DNA from: Prostheceraeus crozeri
Lineage: Eukaryota; Platyhelminthes; Polycladida; Euryleptidae
Length of the DNA: 64,000 nucleotides
Direction of reading: 5' to 3'
Assembly (NCBI GenBank): GCA_907163375.1
Contig: CAJQUW010007491.1
Span: forward strand, 62,001-126,000
Part shown: positions 1 to 9,221 of the stretch, piece by piece
How positions within the stretch are numbered: position 1 is the first letter of the stretch
Layout: each line of letters begins with the position of its first letter
Notes under the pieces: generated by a model
What the model was told of the DNA's origin: nothing
What the model saw: only the letters and a program-made list of their open reading frames with translations
Databases searched by the model: none
Made by a program: the position numbers and the translations under genes

Positions 1-635
1 CTTGAAACTCACCATACCGATGCAGAATTTCACGCTGAATCCGAATCTGGCCTCCGTTTTCTCATCCGATGCTTCGTTTTGGCGCTACACACCAAAACGT
101 CCCAAATTCTAACTCTGTCGTTTCTCGAAAAATGTTGAAAATTTTTTCTCTCCGATTGACTTGAAACTCACCATACAGATAGAGAATTTCACGCTGAATA
201 CGAATCCGACCCTCCGATATCTCATCGACCCACTCCCTTCCACTCGAAACAACCCATTTTACAACCCAACATTCAGCAGATTGCACGAAAAACATCACAC
301 ACTATAGCCTCAAGACTAATCCTGGCGGTCGCCCACGTCAACCTAGACGTTCGCCCACGTCAACCAGGCGGTCGGACCAACTCACCCGAGTCTCACACTC
401 TGTCGTTGCAGAGGGGGGGGAGTCAGCGAAAATGTTGTGAACCTGAACCCACCTGGCCGGCACACCACGACAGACCACAACCTCTGTCGTTCCAGAGGGG
501 GGACTCAGACACGAACACCACGGCGGCCGACCACGACACTCTGCCGTGCCAGAGGGGGGGGGACGTCAGCGATGGCGGCCATCCTTGCGCGGTCCAGAAT
601 GATTTTTGCTACTAATGGAGTTTTCTTACTATACT
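1..635. mobile_element. Right end of a second copy of the 3.27-kb TIR element, cut by the window edge
   Basis: Positions about 150-635 match the right terminal repeat of the element at 5949-9221, including the runs of G followed by CTCTG/CAGAG hairpins and the paired GTTGACGTGGGCGACC-type motifs in reverse. Positions 1-150 match, in reverse, the stretch near 6880-7000 inside the left part of that element. The copy ends at 635 and is followed by ATCACG, the same six bases that flank the complete copy. The rest lies outside the window. No gene is present in this part. Confidence 0.75.
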
Positions 636-2178
636 ATCACGCTCTAGTAACTTACTCTTTCATGTGCGCCTTTCCTGTCTAAAGGCGGTTACCTGTCATC
701 TACTGAACAAACTGAATCGATTTCAAAAAAAAATCGTGCTCATCGCTTCATATGTGATCAAGATTCTATGTGTGATTCTAAAATATTCCCATCACTTTCG
801 CTGATGTTTGAGAGGGAGAAAGCGGCTGAATATGCTGATTAAATCTTGTGAATATGACATGCACCCGTTAAGAACTTTTGTTCCTGATATATTACCTTAC
901 ACAAGATGCTTTAGGATTCCAACCGCATCCACAGTTTCGACAGTCTGCTCATTTGTAGAAATCATTCATTTCGCTTCCTCACAGATATCTCATGATTAGC
1001 TGTTGACCTGAAATTTAAAATTCAGAAAACTTGGTCTCCGATTCTTAAGCTGTGCATTTGTGCCATTGTACAATATACAAATTTACAAGCCTTCTATTTG
1101 ATAGGCTACATACAATCTATCGGACACACAACACTATGCGCTATTCTCTACGTGCGTCTCATATACTGAATCCGCGCCCAGATGTAGACCTACATCGACT
1201 ACCAAGGATAGAAATGCATTTATTCATTTCCCCCCCCCGTCCGGTTGAAGAGCATTTATCAACTCTTCCGATCACTAGCTAACGTTAAACCATTTAGAAG
1301 TTAATAAGAGTACAAATAGATTGATCATGTGAAGATCTTGTAGGAATAGGCCTGCAGCTAAAATATAAATGAATATAAAAATGAAAATGTAGAAGATTTC
1401 CTCCGAAGTCAACCATTCCAATGTTTCCGCGAAATGAGTTTACAAGTACAAAGCTAGCATCCGATGAAATGATACAGAAGAAAGATGACTTGCAGATACC
1501 CAAGGCATTCGAGTGATTAAGAAAATTCATAACATAGACTACTGATATTTGTCGTTACTACTAGTCATTTTAATAAAGAGTAGAGACTATTTACATAACA
1601 TTTGTATTTCCAATGCTCTAATCGAATACAATAGCATTCTGATTACTCGAGATCGTCACTCATACTTAACTCGTCACCGAAAAATTCCCTTCCAAAGGTG
1701 CTATGTAACATATTGACTTCAAATCGGATAACTCGTAACAGAAAATTGCCGAAAATGAAGATTTCTTCCGATAAGTCGTCAACGTTCAATAATTTTTAAA
1801 ACAGTGCAATTTTTAATATTTTATGCCGGCTTACACCTTATAGAGCCTAAACAGTACTGGTTTGAGCTAAGATGCCTACTCAATGGGATTATGCAAGTAT
1901 AGAGGTGATGTTTGTTAAATTAGCAATTCGATGGGTTGTTACTTTCATGCTCAACCTCAAGAGTGTTTTTTCTTAAGCGTGATCATCACAAGGAACCTGC
2001 CACTGGTAGAGCAAAATAACTTAATCAAAGACGATGATTTCAATTAACTTTAAAAGATGTAAATGGGTCCACATCACTATTCAGATTCAAGAAATGAAGC
2101 ATTAATTTAGTGAATCATGAAATCTTGCCGATGAAAAACTGGGTTAAAAACTTTAAATTTTAGCTAAGAAAGCACGAA
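636..2178. repeat. Flanking DNA duplicated directly at 9222-10706
   Basis: This 1.5-kb stretch is nearly identical in order and orientation to 9222-10706, with a few short extra segments here (for example near 1120-1140 and 1231-1240). Both copies begin with ATCACG just outside an element end, so the element and its flank were copied together. Homology stops at 2178, where the LINE begins. I see no gene here; the short open frames are not conserved between the two copies. Confidence 0.8.
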
Positions 2179-3474
2179 ACCCCCGGTGTCCACTCCGTTA
2201 CGCGTACAGTCCATCGATTGTCAGTTCTCCTTGAGAGGTGACTGGCCCAATTCCACTTTAAATTTCTCGCTGTTTGTATTACATTTTCACGCCTGTCCAT
2301 CTTCTTATCTCCTCGTTTCTGATCTTGTCTCTTCTTGTTACTCCCAACATTCTCCTCTCCATTCCTCTCTGTGTAACTCTTAGTCTTTCCAGTTGGTTTG
2401 ATGTCAATGACCATGTTTGTGCTCCGTATAACATTACAGGAAGAACACACATATTAAATAATCGTCCGTCGGTGTACCAATTTGATCTGTCTGGAGGTCA
2501 GATAGTTGCGAAGTTTCCAAAATGCTTTCCACGCGTTCTGTATACACTTATTAATTTCTTTGTTCTGTCGGTCTTCGAAAGCGACGATTTGTCCGAGGTA
2601 TGCGTATAATCGGCTGCATATTCAATATCTTCCTGTTCAATTCTGATTGGAGTTTGGGCTACATTCGTCATTATTTTTGTTTTATTGATGTTGATCTTGA
2701 GTCCAACTTTTTTGCTCTCAGTGTTTAGTTGTTGAACCATCTCTTGCAACTCAGTCGGGCTTGAGCTAAGTAACACTAAGTCATCGGCGAATCTCAACGC
2801 ACCAAGATTCTCACCATCACTTCGTACACCAACCTTGTCTGGGAAATTACATCGACAAAAGACTTCTTCAAAGACTGCCGAGAACAGTTTTGATGTTAAT
2901 GGGTCACCTTGCTTTACTCCTTTACGAACATGGAATGTCTCCCCTGAGTTTTCTAACATTACTCATGCTGTTGCTCTTTGGTAAAAAAGTTTGAGAATAT
3001 TGTGTTTCTTCCCTTGGATGCCTTGCTCTTTTAATATACGAAATAATTCTTGGTGGTTAACGGAGTCAAACGCTTTTTCGTAGTCGATAAATAAAAGCTA
3101 GAGTGGCAGGCTGTATTCTTGGCTTTTCTCAATTACTTGGTTAATCACATGTATGTGATCGATCGTTGAGAATCCTTTCCGAAAGCCTGCTTGGTCTCGT
3201 GATTGGCGGTGATCAAGTGTTTTTTCCAATCGTCTTTGAATAATTCTCATAGATATTTTGCACGAATGGCTAATTAGGCTAATTGGGCGATAGTTTCGCA
3301 TGCCACTTTCAGTCCCATTCTTGTGTAGGAGCATGATGTTGCAGTCGTTCCACGATGTAGGTACTTCACAGCTTTCACTCATCCATATCCCAGCCCAAAT
3401 CAGCAATCTTCCACCTCCGTGATTCACAGGCAATGGCAAATGATCAGGAATTGCGTCAACTGAAATATCCAAAC
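2179..3474 (-). pseudogene. RTE-like LINE reverse transcriptase, 5'-truncated
   Basis: On the minus strand the reverse transcriptase domain runs from 3472 down to about 2498, followed by the C-terminal region to about 2160. Visible motifs are NYRPISLIS and QAGFRKGFSTIDHI (fingers), GVKQGDPLTSKLFSAVFEE, the catalytic FADD box in ALRFADDLVLLS, and a C-terminal KWNWASHLSRRTDNRW-type segment found in RTE and related LINEs. There is no upstream endonuclease domain, so the copy is 5'-truncated. The frame is interrupted between about 2960 and 3098 and again near 2450-2500. Its 3' end abuts the duplicated flank at 2178. RTE clade assignment is from motif style only. Confidence 0.8.
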
Positions 3475-3950
3475 TCTTAAACGGCCATCGCGACCTCTGA
3501 GACAGACAAAAGTTTCATCACTCCAAATAACTCGATTCCTTTGAGAATGTCAGTGGCAATGTTGCATCGCCCATTTCAGTCTCAAGCTCAAGTGGTTGGC
3601 GATCAATTCGATCTCTGGTGGTCTCTTACGGCAGTTGAAGAGCTCACTTTTCAGAAGACGGCTCAGTGTTATGGCAGAGACCGTCGCCTGTTGAAGTGAA
3701 CTCCTCAACTCGACTGAGGACAGAGAAGGATCGTCTCTTAGCAAGCGAATAATAATTCTATCTGTTTGAAAACCTGTGTTTCTTTTCCGACCGGATCCAA
3801 ATTTTCTGGAAAGGGAGAAAAAAATCAGTAATCCACCTGTTGACAATGGCTTTTGGGACGCCTACTTTTCGGCTAACTAGCCGCTCGGACTGTCCTTCTG
3901 ACAAAAGAGCAGAAACCTTGCCCTTCAAAAGCACTTTCACAAGCTTCGAA
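3475..3950 (-). pseudogene. Tc1/mariner-like transposase, N-terminal half
   Basis: Reading the minus strand from about 3940, an HTH-like segment (LLSEGQSERLVSRKVGVPKAIVNRW) is followed by the linker GSGRKRNTGF, a second HTH region (VSAITLSRLLKSELF) and the start of the catalytic domain with VIWSDETFV, containing the first Asp of a DDE triad. There is a frame change near 3785-3835 and an in-frame TGA where a Trp codon would be usual (near 3548). The gene stops abruptly at 3475 against the LINE, so the remaining catalytic residues are absent. No terminal repeats were seen. Confidence 0.8.
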
Positions 3951-4432
3951 ATGACATCGGGTAATAAGCTATGTAAGCATATGGCAAATTCACCGCTTCC
4001 TCAATATAATGGCCTCATTTTTGTCCAATGCACTAATCTACCTATAAATAATAGCAATTTCAAATTTGGACACTAAATATTACGATGTAATTCCAGAAAA
4101 GAAATTTGATTTCTTATAAAATGCTTACTGTAAGAATTTGATTGTCGTAACAAATTTATTGTTCATGCTTAATACCAAACTAGGCGAGTGATATTGAAGT
4201 TGAATTTGACAAAAGAGAAATCACAAGTGTACACGTAGGCCTGGAAGGTACACACACAGCCTAACTCTTTAGTTTTTTCAATTTCCTGAATCTACAATGA
4301 GTATTTGATACAAGATCTTTTGAATTTGTGATTCAGTGTAACAGTGTAAAATGTACCAGATCTAATAAATAAGTTATATGATGATGTTTTGTGCGAGGTG
4401 AATAATACCACCCATAGAGTAAGTATATGCTT
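3951..4432. other. No gene seen
   Basis: AT-rich spacer between the Tc1 remnant and the inverted-repeat arm. I see no coding pattern, RNA gene or clear repeat. Confidence 0.5.
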
Positions 4433-5130
4433 ACAGCAGGTAGAGTGTCGACTCAAAAAATATCTGCATACAGTGAAAATTTTTATATGAAAGTGAATTC
4501 AGTTTTTTGCGGAGATCACGTTCCTGCAGTCCAAAACAATGTTTGAGCAGATTTTAAAAAAGTTTTTTCATTAAAGTATTCCTGTGCTTATGTATTGCCA
4601 ACATGAAGCCACTTTATAAGTAATATGAAACAAGTTGGATATCAAAAGGAATGAATATTTGCAAACCAGTATCTTAATTAAGCGGGAATTCAGCTGATGA
4701 TCAAGGAAATTTCATGAACTGCGTTATGATGCAAGCCCCTGTACGTGTTCAAGGTAAGGTTGAGATCTTATTGTACTTCTTGGCTGAGATGTCATGTTTT
4801 TAATTCAATTTTCAGCGTATGATTCCATGATTCACAAGGCGTCATTTCTTGAATCTGAATAGTAGTGCGGACCCATTTAGATCTTTTAAAGTTAATTATG
4901 GTAATTTTCTTTGATTGTGATGCTTTGCTCTTTCAGTGGTTGGTATAGTTTGTGATATGATCACGCTTAAGAAAATAATCTTATTAAGATAAGGAAGAGC
5001 TTTAAAGTAAATGGTAGCCCATCGAATTGCTACTTTAACAAACCATATTACATCTCCAGGATTATCATAACAAGGAGGATTTGAAAATTACTTTTCTTTC
5101 TTCTGTATTGCTATCATGATCAGTCAAATT
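4433..5130. repeat. Left arm of a diverged large inverted repeat
   Basis: Read in reverse this matches about 10430-11027. Clear matching blocks are 4440-4540 (around GAGTGTCGACTCAAAAAA), 4630-4680 (CAAGTTGGATATCAAAAGGA) and 4850-5060 (around GATCACGCTTAAGAAAA). The arms carry many substitutions and small gaps, so they are old. They lie on either side of the 3.27-kb element. No gene is evident. Confidence 0.65.
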
Positions 5131-5942
5131 CGTATACATTACTCCAGAAAGCCAGAAAGCCAGAAACTTGCATATCTCACATGTTGCACTGGGTCTCAAC
5201 TCAAGTTCATTTGATGAAATAGAAACTGCATACAAATTAGGGATTCAATGAATGCTGAGTTGTTACTCTACCTAATATACTTACCATATGATGCGAGCGG
5301 AAAATAAGGCCTCCTTGCAACTTCAAGAAGTAATGCTTTCCATTAAGACAGGATTGCTATTATAACCAGATCCACAAACGTTACATTCGATAGTATCTTA
5401 TATTTTCTGAAGAAGCAAAGTTGAACATTTTTCTTGTTTGTATGCGAAATGTTACCGTGCTATGTCCATAGTTGTGAGAGATTGAAAAACAATTGTAAAG
5501 CTGGTTTTGGCAGGCTTATGTCAGTTTCGTCTTCTGCCAAATTATCTTCTGCATGTTGGCCTGTCATAATTTTAGAAACACAGCTAAAACTTGTGCAACC
5601 TCATCGCGTACATATATCAATTATGTGAAGGCGTATGGAAATGTATCGACTCTACAGAACATGTCGAATAAATAAATAATGCTGCATGCTGTATATAAGG
5701 AAAATTTTTAAATATGAAAACATTCATCCTCTTGCGCATTTTTTCTCTTTCAGTTTTTTACAACTCCAAAAATATCCTGCATTTTAGTTGGTTCAACCGA
5801 AATCACTTTCTCGGAAAAATTCAAATGGAACAGGCTATAACATCTAATGTTTTGATGACTGCATCCCGTAGAATCAGATGTTCATTTCACATAATGAGGT
5901 GTCTACAGTATGTTGTCAAATCTGAGGATCTTATACGAGTTT
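5131..5942. other. No gene seen; possible extension of the left arm
   Basis: AT-rich DNA between the recognisable inverted arm and the target duplication of the 3.27-kb element. A short block near 5097-5120 may match the reverse of about 10000-10020, suggesting the arm continues with deletions, but this is weak. The open frames at 5434-5628 and 5714-5953 resemble nothing I recognise. Confidence 0.4.
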
Positions 5943-5948
5943 ATCACG

Positions 5949-6424
5949 AGTAGTAAGCAAAACTCCACTTCTGGACCGCGCAAGATGGCCGCCATCGCTG
6001 ACGTCCCCCCCCCTCTGGCACGGCAGAGTGTCGTGGTCGGCCGCCGTGGTGCTTCGTGTCTGAGTCCCCCCCCTCTGGAACGACAGAGGTTGTGGTCTGT
6101 CGTGGTGTGCCGGCCAGGTGGGTCCACGTTCACAACATGTTCGCTGACTCCCCCCCCCCTCTGCAACGACAGAGTGTGAGACTCGGGTGAGTTGGTCCGA
6201 CCGCCTGGTTGACGTGGGCGACCGTCTAGGTTGACGTGGGCGACCGCCAGGATTAGTCTTGAGGCTATAGTGTGTGATGTTTTTGGTGCAATCTGCTGAA
6301 TGTTGGGTTGTAAAATGGGTTGTTTCGAGTGGAAGGAGTGGTCGGATGAGAAAACGGAGGTCGGATTCGTATTCAGCGTGAAATTCTGCATCGGTAGGGT
6401 GAGTTTCAAGTCAATCGGTGAGAA
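5949..6424 (+). repeat. Left terminal inverted repeat of the 3.27-kb element
   Basis: Matches the reverse complement of 8745-9221 almost base for base. It carries three modules, near 6001-6031, 6066-6090 and 6148-6175, each a run of seven to ten C followed by CTCTGGMACGRCAGAG-like hairpins, then two tandem GGTTGACGTGGGCGACC motifs near 6207-6250. It is far more GC-rich than its surroundings. Confidence 0.85.
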
Positions 6425-6479
6425 AAAGTTTTCGGCTGACGTCCCCCCCCCTGGACAGCTTGCTTCGATTTTGGCTTCC

Positions 6480-6864
6480 AGTGGACGGATTTTGTCGTGC
6501 GATAGCTCGTTTGAAAGCTAAGAGTGAGACAAATTCAGTGAAAGAATCGGCTTGTTCCTATCTGTCTTCGTTCAAAAGTTAGAGCGGTTACAAGATTTTA
6601 GGTCGGAGCTCGCTCACCTGAAAAAATCCTAAGTGTCAGAGTGACTTTGTATGGGTAAAATTTTGAAAATTTTCCAAAGTGTGGAACTTCGACCTGGGAC
6701 CGTCACCAAAACATTTTTCATCAAATTTCACTGACCCCCCCCCCCGACAGCAATCTTCTAACTTTGGTTCTAGTGGACGGATTTTGTCGTGCGATAGCTC
6801 GTTTGAAAGCTAAGAGTGAGACAAATTCAGTGAAAGAATCGGCTTGTTCCTATCTGTCTTCGTT
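6480..6864 (+). repeat. Two 93-bp direct repeats inside the element's left region
   Basis: The unit starting AGTGGACGGATTTTGTCG occurs at 6480-6572 and 6772-6864 with near identity, 292 bp apart. Each is preceded by a C-run and a GACAGC motif (6442-6460 and 6735-6752), extending the C-run module series of the terminal repeat. No coding capacity is proposed. Confidence 0.75.
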
Positions 6865-7008
6865 TAGATGTGAGACGCCATTTAAGATTTTGGGACATTG
6901 GCGAAAAACGACAGAGTTAGAATTTGGGACGTTTTGGGCTGTAGCTTCAAAACGAAGCATCGGATTGGTAAACGGAGGCCAGATTTGGAATCAGCTTGAT
7001 GTTATTGT

Positions 7009-7056
7009 CCAATGAGGATCATCATCCAATGAGAATCAAGCATTTCTTTATAAATA
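7009..7056 (+). promoter_or_regulatory. TATA promoter with two CCAAT boxes
   Basis: TATAAATA at 7049-7056 lies downstream of CCAAT at 7009-7013 and 7026-7030, and about 100 bp upstream of a likely leader intron. The arrangement fits an RNA polymerase II promoter for the three plus-strand genes. Confidence 0.6.
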
Positions 7057-7159
7057 GCGAGCCTTCCACAGTGAGAATCATTCCATCGTTGAATCACACG
7101 AGTGACGGACGCACATTTTCTCTCTCCCTAGTTCCCTATTCTATTATCCAACTAAAAGG

Positions 7160-7222
7160 GTAAGTCGCTACTTTCCTCCCTCCCTTGAACGTAAACTTAA
7201 TACAATCTTTTTTCATTTTCAG
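7160..7222 (+). other. Likely 63-bp leader intron
   Basis: A strong donor (GTAAGTCG at 7160) and a pyrimidine-rich stretch ending TTTTCAG at 7222 define a short intron typical of insects. It lies between the promoter and the first gene. A further GTGAGT at 7473 resembles a donor, so more splicing is possible. Confidence 0.55.
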
Positions 7223-7472
7223 GCATCTACTCCATCTGCTGCACTAGTAGGACAAAATGGCGGTCAAACGTTACAAGGTTCGCTACGGTCAGATCATCTA
7301 CAACTGAGGCCAGTGGAAGAAACAACCAAGTACATAATCCTACACCGCTACAGCGTAAATTTAAACAAGTCTTGCGTTATGGCGATCATAGCGTAGTACT
7401 CCAAACTGGAATGCTCCCTTCCACGGATGACAAGATAATGCACAATCAGTATGGGGACTACATACTGATCCC

Positions 7473-7907
7473 GTGAGTCCGTACATTCGCCACCAACTTG
7501 ATATTATTGAGGAGTACGTGACATTAAATATGGACATTCCTACTCCTCTTGCTCAAGAGTGGAAGGCGAGAGATGACAAGGATACTCCCTATAGAAAGAT
7601 TTGGGATGGTAATCACATTTGCCTACCGGTGTCACATTGGTGTACTTACTATAAGAAGGATGGAGATCATGATGAGCTCGGAGAAGGTACTTGGGATATC
7701 CTTTTCAAAGTGAATGGGCTATATTATGGTCGACACAAGGATAATAAAATAGCCTCTCTCTCCATGCATATGGAATCCATCCTTTATATTCCGAAACCAC
7801 CCAACGTGGACGACATAATTGATCAAATCCTTAACAGCAGTGGTACGAAGCGCAAGTCGGAGAAGAATGCTACATCAAAACGCAAATCAAAGAAGGAGAA
7901 TTGCTAG
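7473..7907 (+). CDS. Unknown protein with basic C-terminal tail
   Basis: The open frame covers about 144 residues if it begins at the GTG at 7473; no ATG opens it, and the frame extends upstream to 7431, so the true start probably depends on splicing. The body has many aromatic and acidic residues (for example IWDGNHICLPVSHWCTYYKKDGDHDELGEGTWDI-like content around residues 40-75), and the end is strongly basic (KRKSEKNATSKRKSKKENC region), like a nuclear localisation tail. I do not recognise a family. A separate open frame lies immediately upstream at 7225-7476 in another phase. Its end overlaps the start of the RING-like frame. Confidence 0.5.
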   Translation: MSPYIRHQLDIIEEYVTLNMDIPTPLAQEWKARDDKDTPYRKIWDGNHICLPVSHWCTYYKKDGDHDELGEGTWDILFKVNGLYYGRHKDNKIASLSMHMESILYIPKPPNVDDIIDQILNSSGTKRKSEKNATSKRKSKKENC

Positions 7908-8067
7908 TCCTTTCCTAACTCTACCCTATGACAATTCGCTTATGTGCTTTGAGTGTCGTAGACGTGGTCTTATTAGATACATTTTACTTCTTCGTTGCCA
8001 TCATATCATTTGTGTATTTTGTCGTGAAAAGCATCGATGTAATTCTTCATTTTGTAATATGTTATAG
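7867..8067 (+). CDS. Small RING-finger-like protein
   Basis: From the ATG at 7867 the frame gives about 66 residues with the spaced pattern C-x2-C-x13-C-x-H-x2-C-x2-C (CFEC, RCHHIICVFC) followed by HRC and SFC. This resembles the zinc-binding core of RING fingers, which often act in ubiquitin transfer. The first 41 bases overlap the end of the previous gene in another frame, a compact arrangement. A shorter start at MCFEC (about 7939) is also possible. The domain call rests only on Cys/His spacing. Confidence 0.5.
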   Translation: MLHQNANQRRRIASPFLTLPYDNSLMCFECRRRGLIRYILLLRCHHIICVFCREKHRCNSSFCNML

Positions 8068-8119
8068 AACGTTTCCTTAGATGTGTAAATTTCCGTTTTA
8101 GGCTTCTATCATCATTTTT

Positions 8120-8650
8120 ATGGATTGTGAGGGTGAACCTGTACAGGAGCTCAGTGCTATTGCTATGAACAATTGGACATATCAGATTGTTAGTGTCTAT
8201 CATCAACATGCCAACTGCGATCCCAATGTTGATCAATGGGCGAGAAAACACATTCATGGACTTAATCTGAAATATTTGCAAGACTATGGCTTTTCTTGTG
8301 AAAGTGCTCTTCTTATTGACTTTAAACGATGGTTAGCTGCTTTCAATGTTATACGCATCTTTTGTAATAATCCTGGTAAGGAGAGGAAAGTATTTCCCAA
8401 TCTAATCATTGATGATATTTTGCTCCAGCCTTGGGATAGTAGAGTGAATCAACATTATCATGAAGTCACGAAACGTTTTAAGGATTTGTGTGTTCCTATT
8501 TTGTCTGTTCGTTGTAGTAGCTACGTTCATAACCAATGCTTCTTTCCTCCTTACCTCAACACTGCCAAAGTCCTGTATGGTTATCATTGCTCGCTGTATG
8601 ATAGTTATCAGCTGTATCTATTTTATCTCTTTCAAACCATTGATTTATAA
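8120..8650 (+). CDS. DEDDh-type 3'-5' exonuclease-like protein
   Basis: A 176-residue frame from ATG 8120 to TAA 8650. It opens with MDCEGEPVQELSAIA, matching the D-x-E first motif of DEDD exonucleases. It continues with an ARKHIHGL segment as in DnaQ-like folds, an Asp-containing NLIIDDI region, and ends with HCSLYDSYQLYLFYL, which fits the H-x4-D third motif of the DEDDh group. These enzymes trim DNA or RNA 3' ends using two metal ions. Length and motif order suit a single-domain enzyme. Spacing is unusual, so the call is inference from motifs. An AATAAA signal follows 22 bp after the stop. Confidence 0.55.
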   Translation: MDCEGEPVQELSAIAMNNWTYQIVSVYHQHANCDPNVDQWARKHIHGLNLKYLQDYGFSCESALLIDFKRWLAAFNVIRIFCNNPGKERKVFPNLIIDDILLQPWDSRVNQHYHEVTKRFKDLCVPILSVRCSSYVHNQCFFPPYLNTAKVLYGYHCSLYDSYQLYLFYLFQTIDL

Positions 8651-8672
8651 TGCATGCTTGTTACCGTTATTC

Positions 8673-8678
8673 AATAAA
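8673..8678 (+). terminator. Polyadenylation signal
   Basis: AATAAA shortly after the stop of the exonuclease-like gene and just before the right terminal repeat; it would end transcripts of all three genes. Confidence 0.6.
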
Positions 8679-8744
8679 TGTTACTATGAGAAGAGTTGTT
8701 GTTTTCATGCAATGGATGGGTTAGATAAAGGGCGATCATGTCTT

Positions 8745-9221
8745 TCTCAACCGATTGACTTGAAACTCACCCTACCGATGCAGAATTTCACGCTGAATAC
8801 GAATCCGACCTCCGTTTTCTCATCCGACCACTCCTTCCACTCGAAACAACCCATTTTACAACCCAACATTCAGCAGATTGCACCAAAAACATCACACACT
8901 ATAGCCTCAAGACTAATCCTGGCGGTCGCCCACGTCAACCTAGACGGTCGCCCACGTCAACCAGGCGGTCGGACCAACTCACCCGAGTCTCACACTCTGT
9001 CGTTGCAGAGGGGGGGGGAGTCAGCGAACATGTTGTGAACGTGGACCCACCTGGCCGGCACACCACGACAGACCACAACCTCTGTCGTTCCAGAGGGGGG
9101 GGGGACTCAGACACGAAGCACCACGGCGGCCGACCACGACACTCTGCCGTGCCAGAGGGGGGGGGACGTCAGCGATGGCGGCCATCTTGCGCGGTCCAGA
9201 AGTGGAGTTTTGCTTACTACT
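8745..9221 (-). repeat. Right terminal inverted repeat of the 3.27-kb element
   Basis: Inverse of the left terminal repeat, starting inside at the TTTCTCAACCGATTGACTTG junction and ending CTTACTACT at 9221. It has the same three G-run plus hairpin modules. The near identity of the two ends indicates a relatively recent insertion or ongoing homogenisation. Confidence 0.85.

Larger units (their letters stand above)
5949..9221 (+). mobile_element. Compact TIR element with three small genes, Polinton-like ends
   Basis: The element begins AGTAGTAAGCAAAACTCC and ends with its exact inverse, has about 476-bp terminal inverted repeats and is flanked by the perfect 6-bp duplication ATCACG (5943-5948, 9222-9227). 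Long inverted repeats, 5'-AG ends and 6-bp duplications are also features of the Polintons in this window, but no capsid, integrase or polymerase gene is present. Inside are a promoter, a likely leader intron, three small open frames and a polyadenylation signal, all on the plus strand. It could be a non-autonomous relative moved by a Polinton-type integrase, or a small virus-like element. It looks whole in outline. Family unknown. Confidence 0.75.

Noticed and set aside
406-682. Open frames rich in Arg, Pro and Gly in the GC-rich terminal repeat (also near 5910-6409 and 8460-9268)
   Set aside because: They are by-products of the C-run and hairpin modules, occur in several frames at once and are not consistent between repeat copies.
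5949-9221. Integrated densovirus, suggested by long terminal hairpins, TATA promoter and size
   Set aside because: No parvovirus helicase or capsid motifs are present, and the perfect 6-bp duplication fits integrase-type insertion better.
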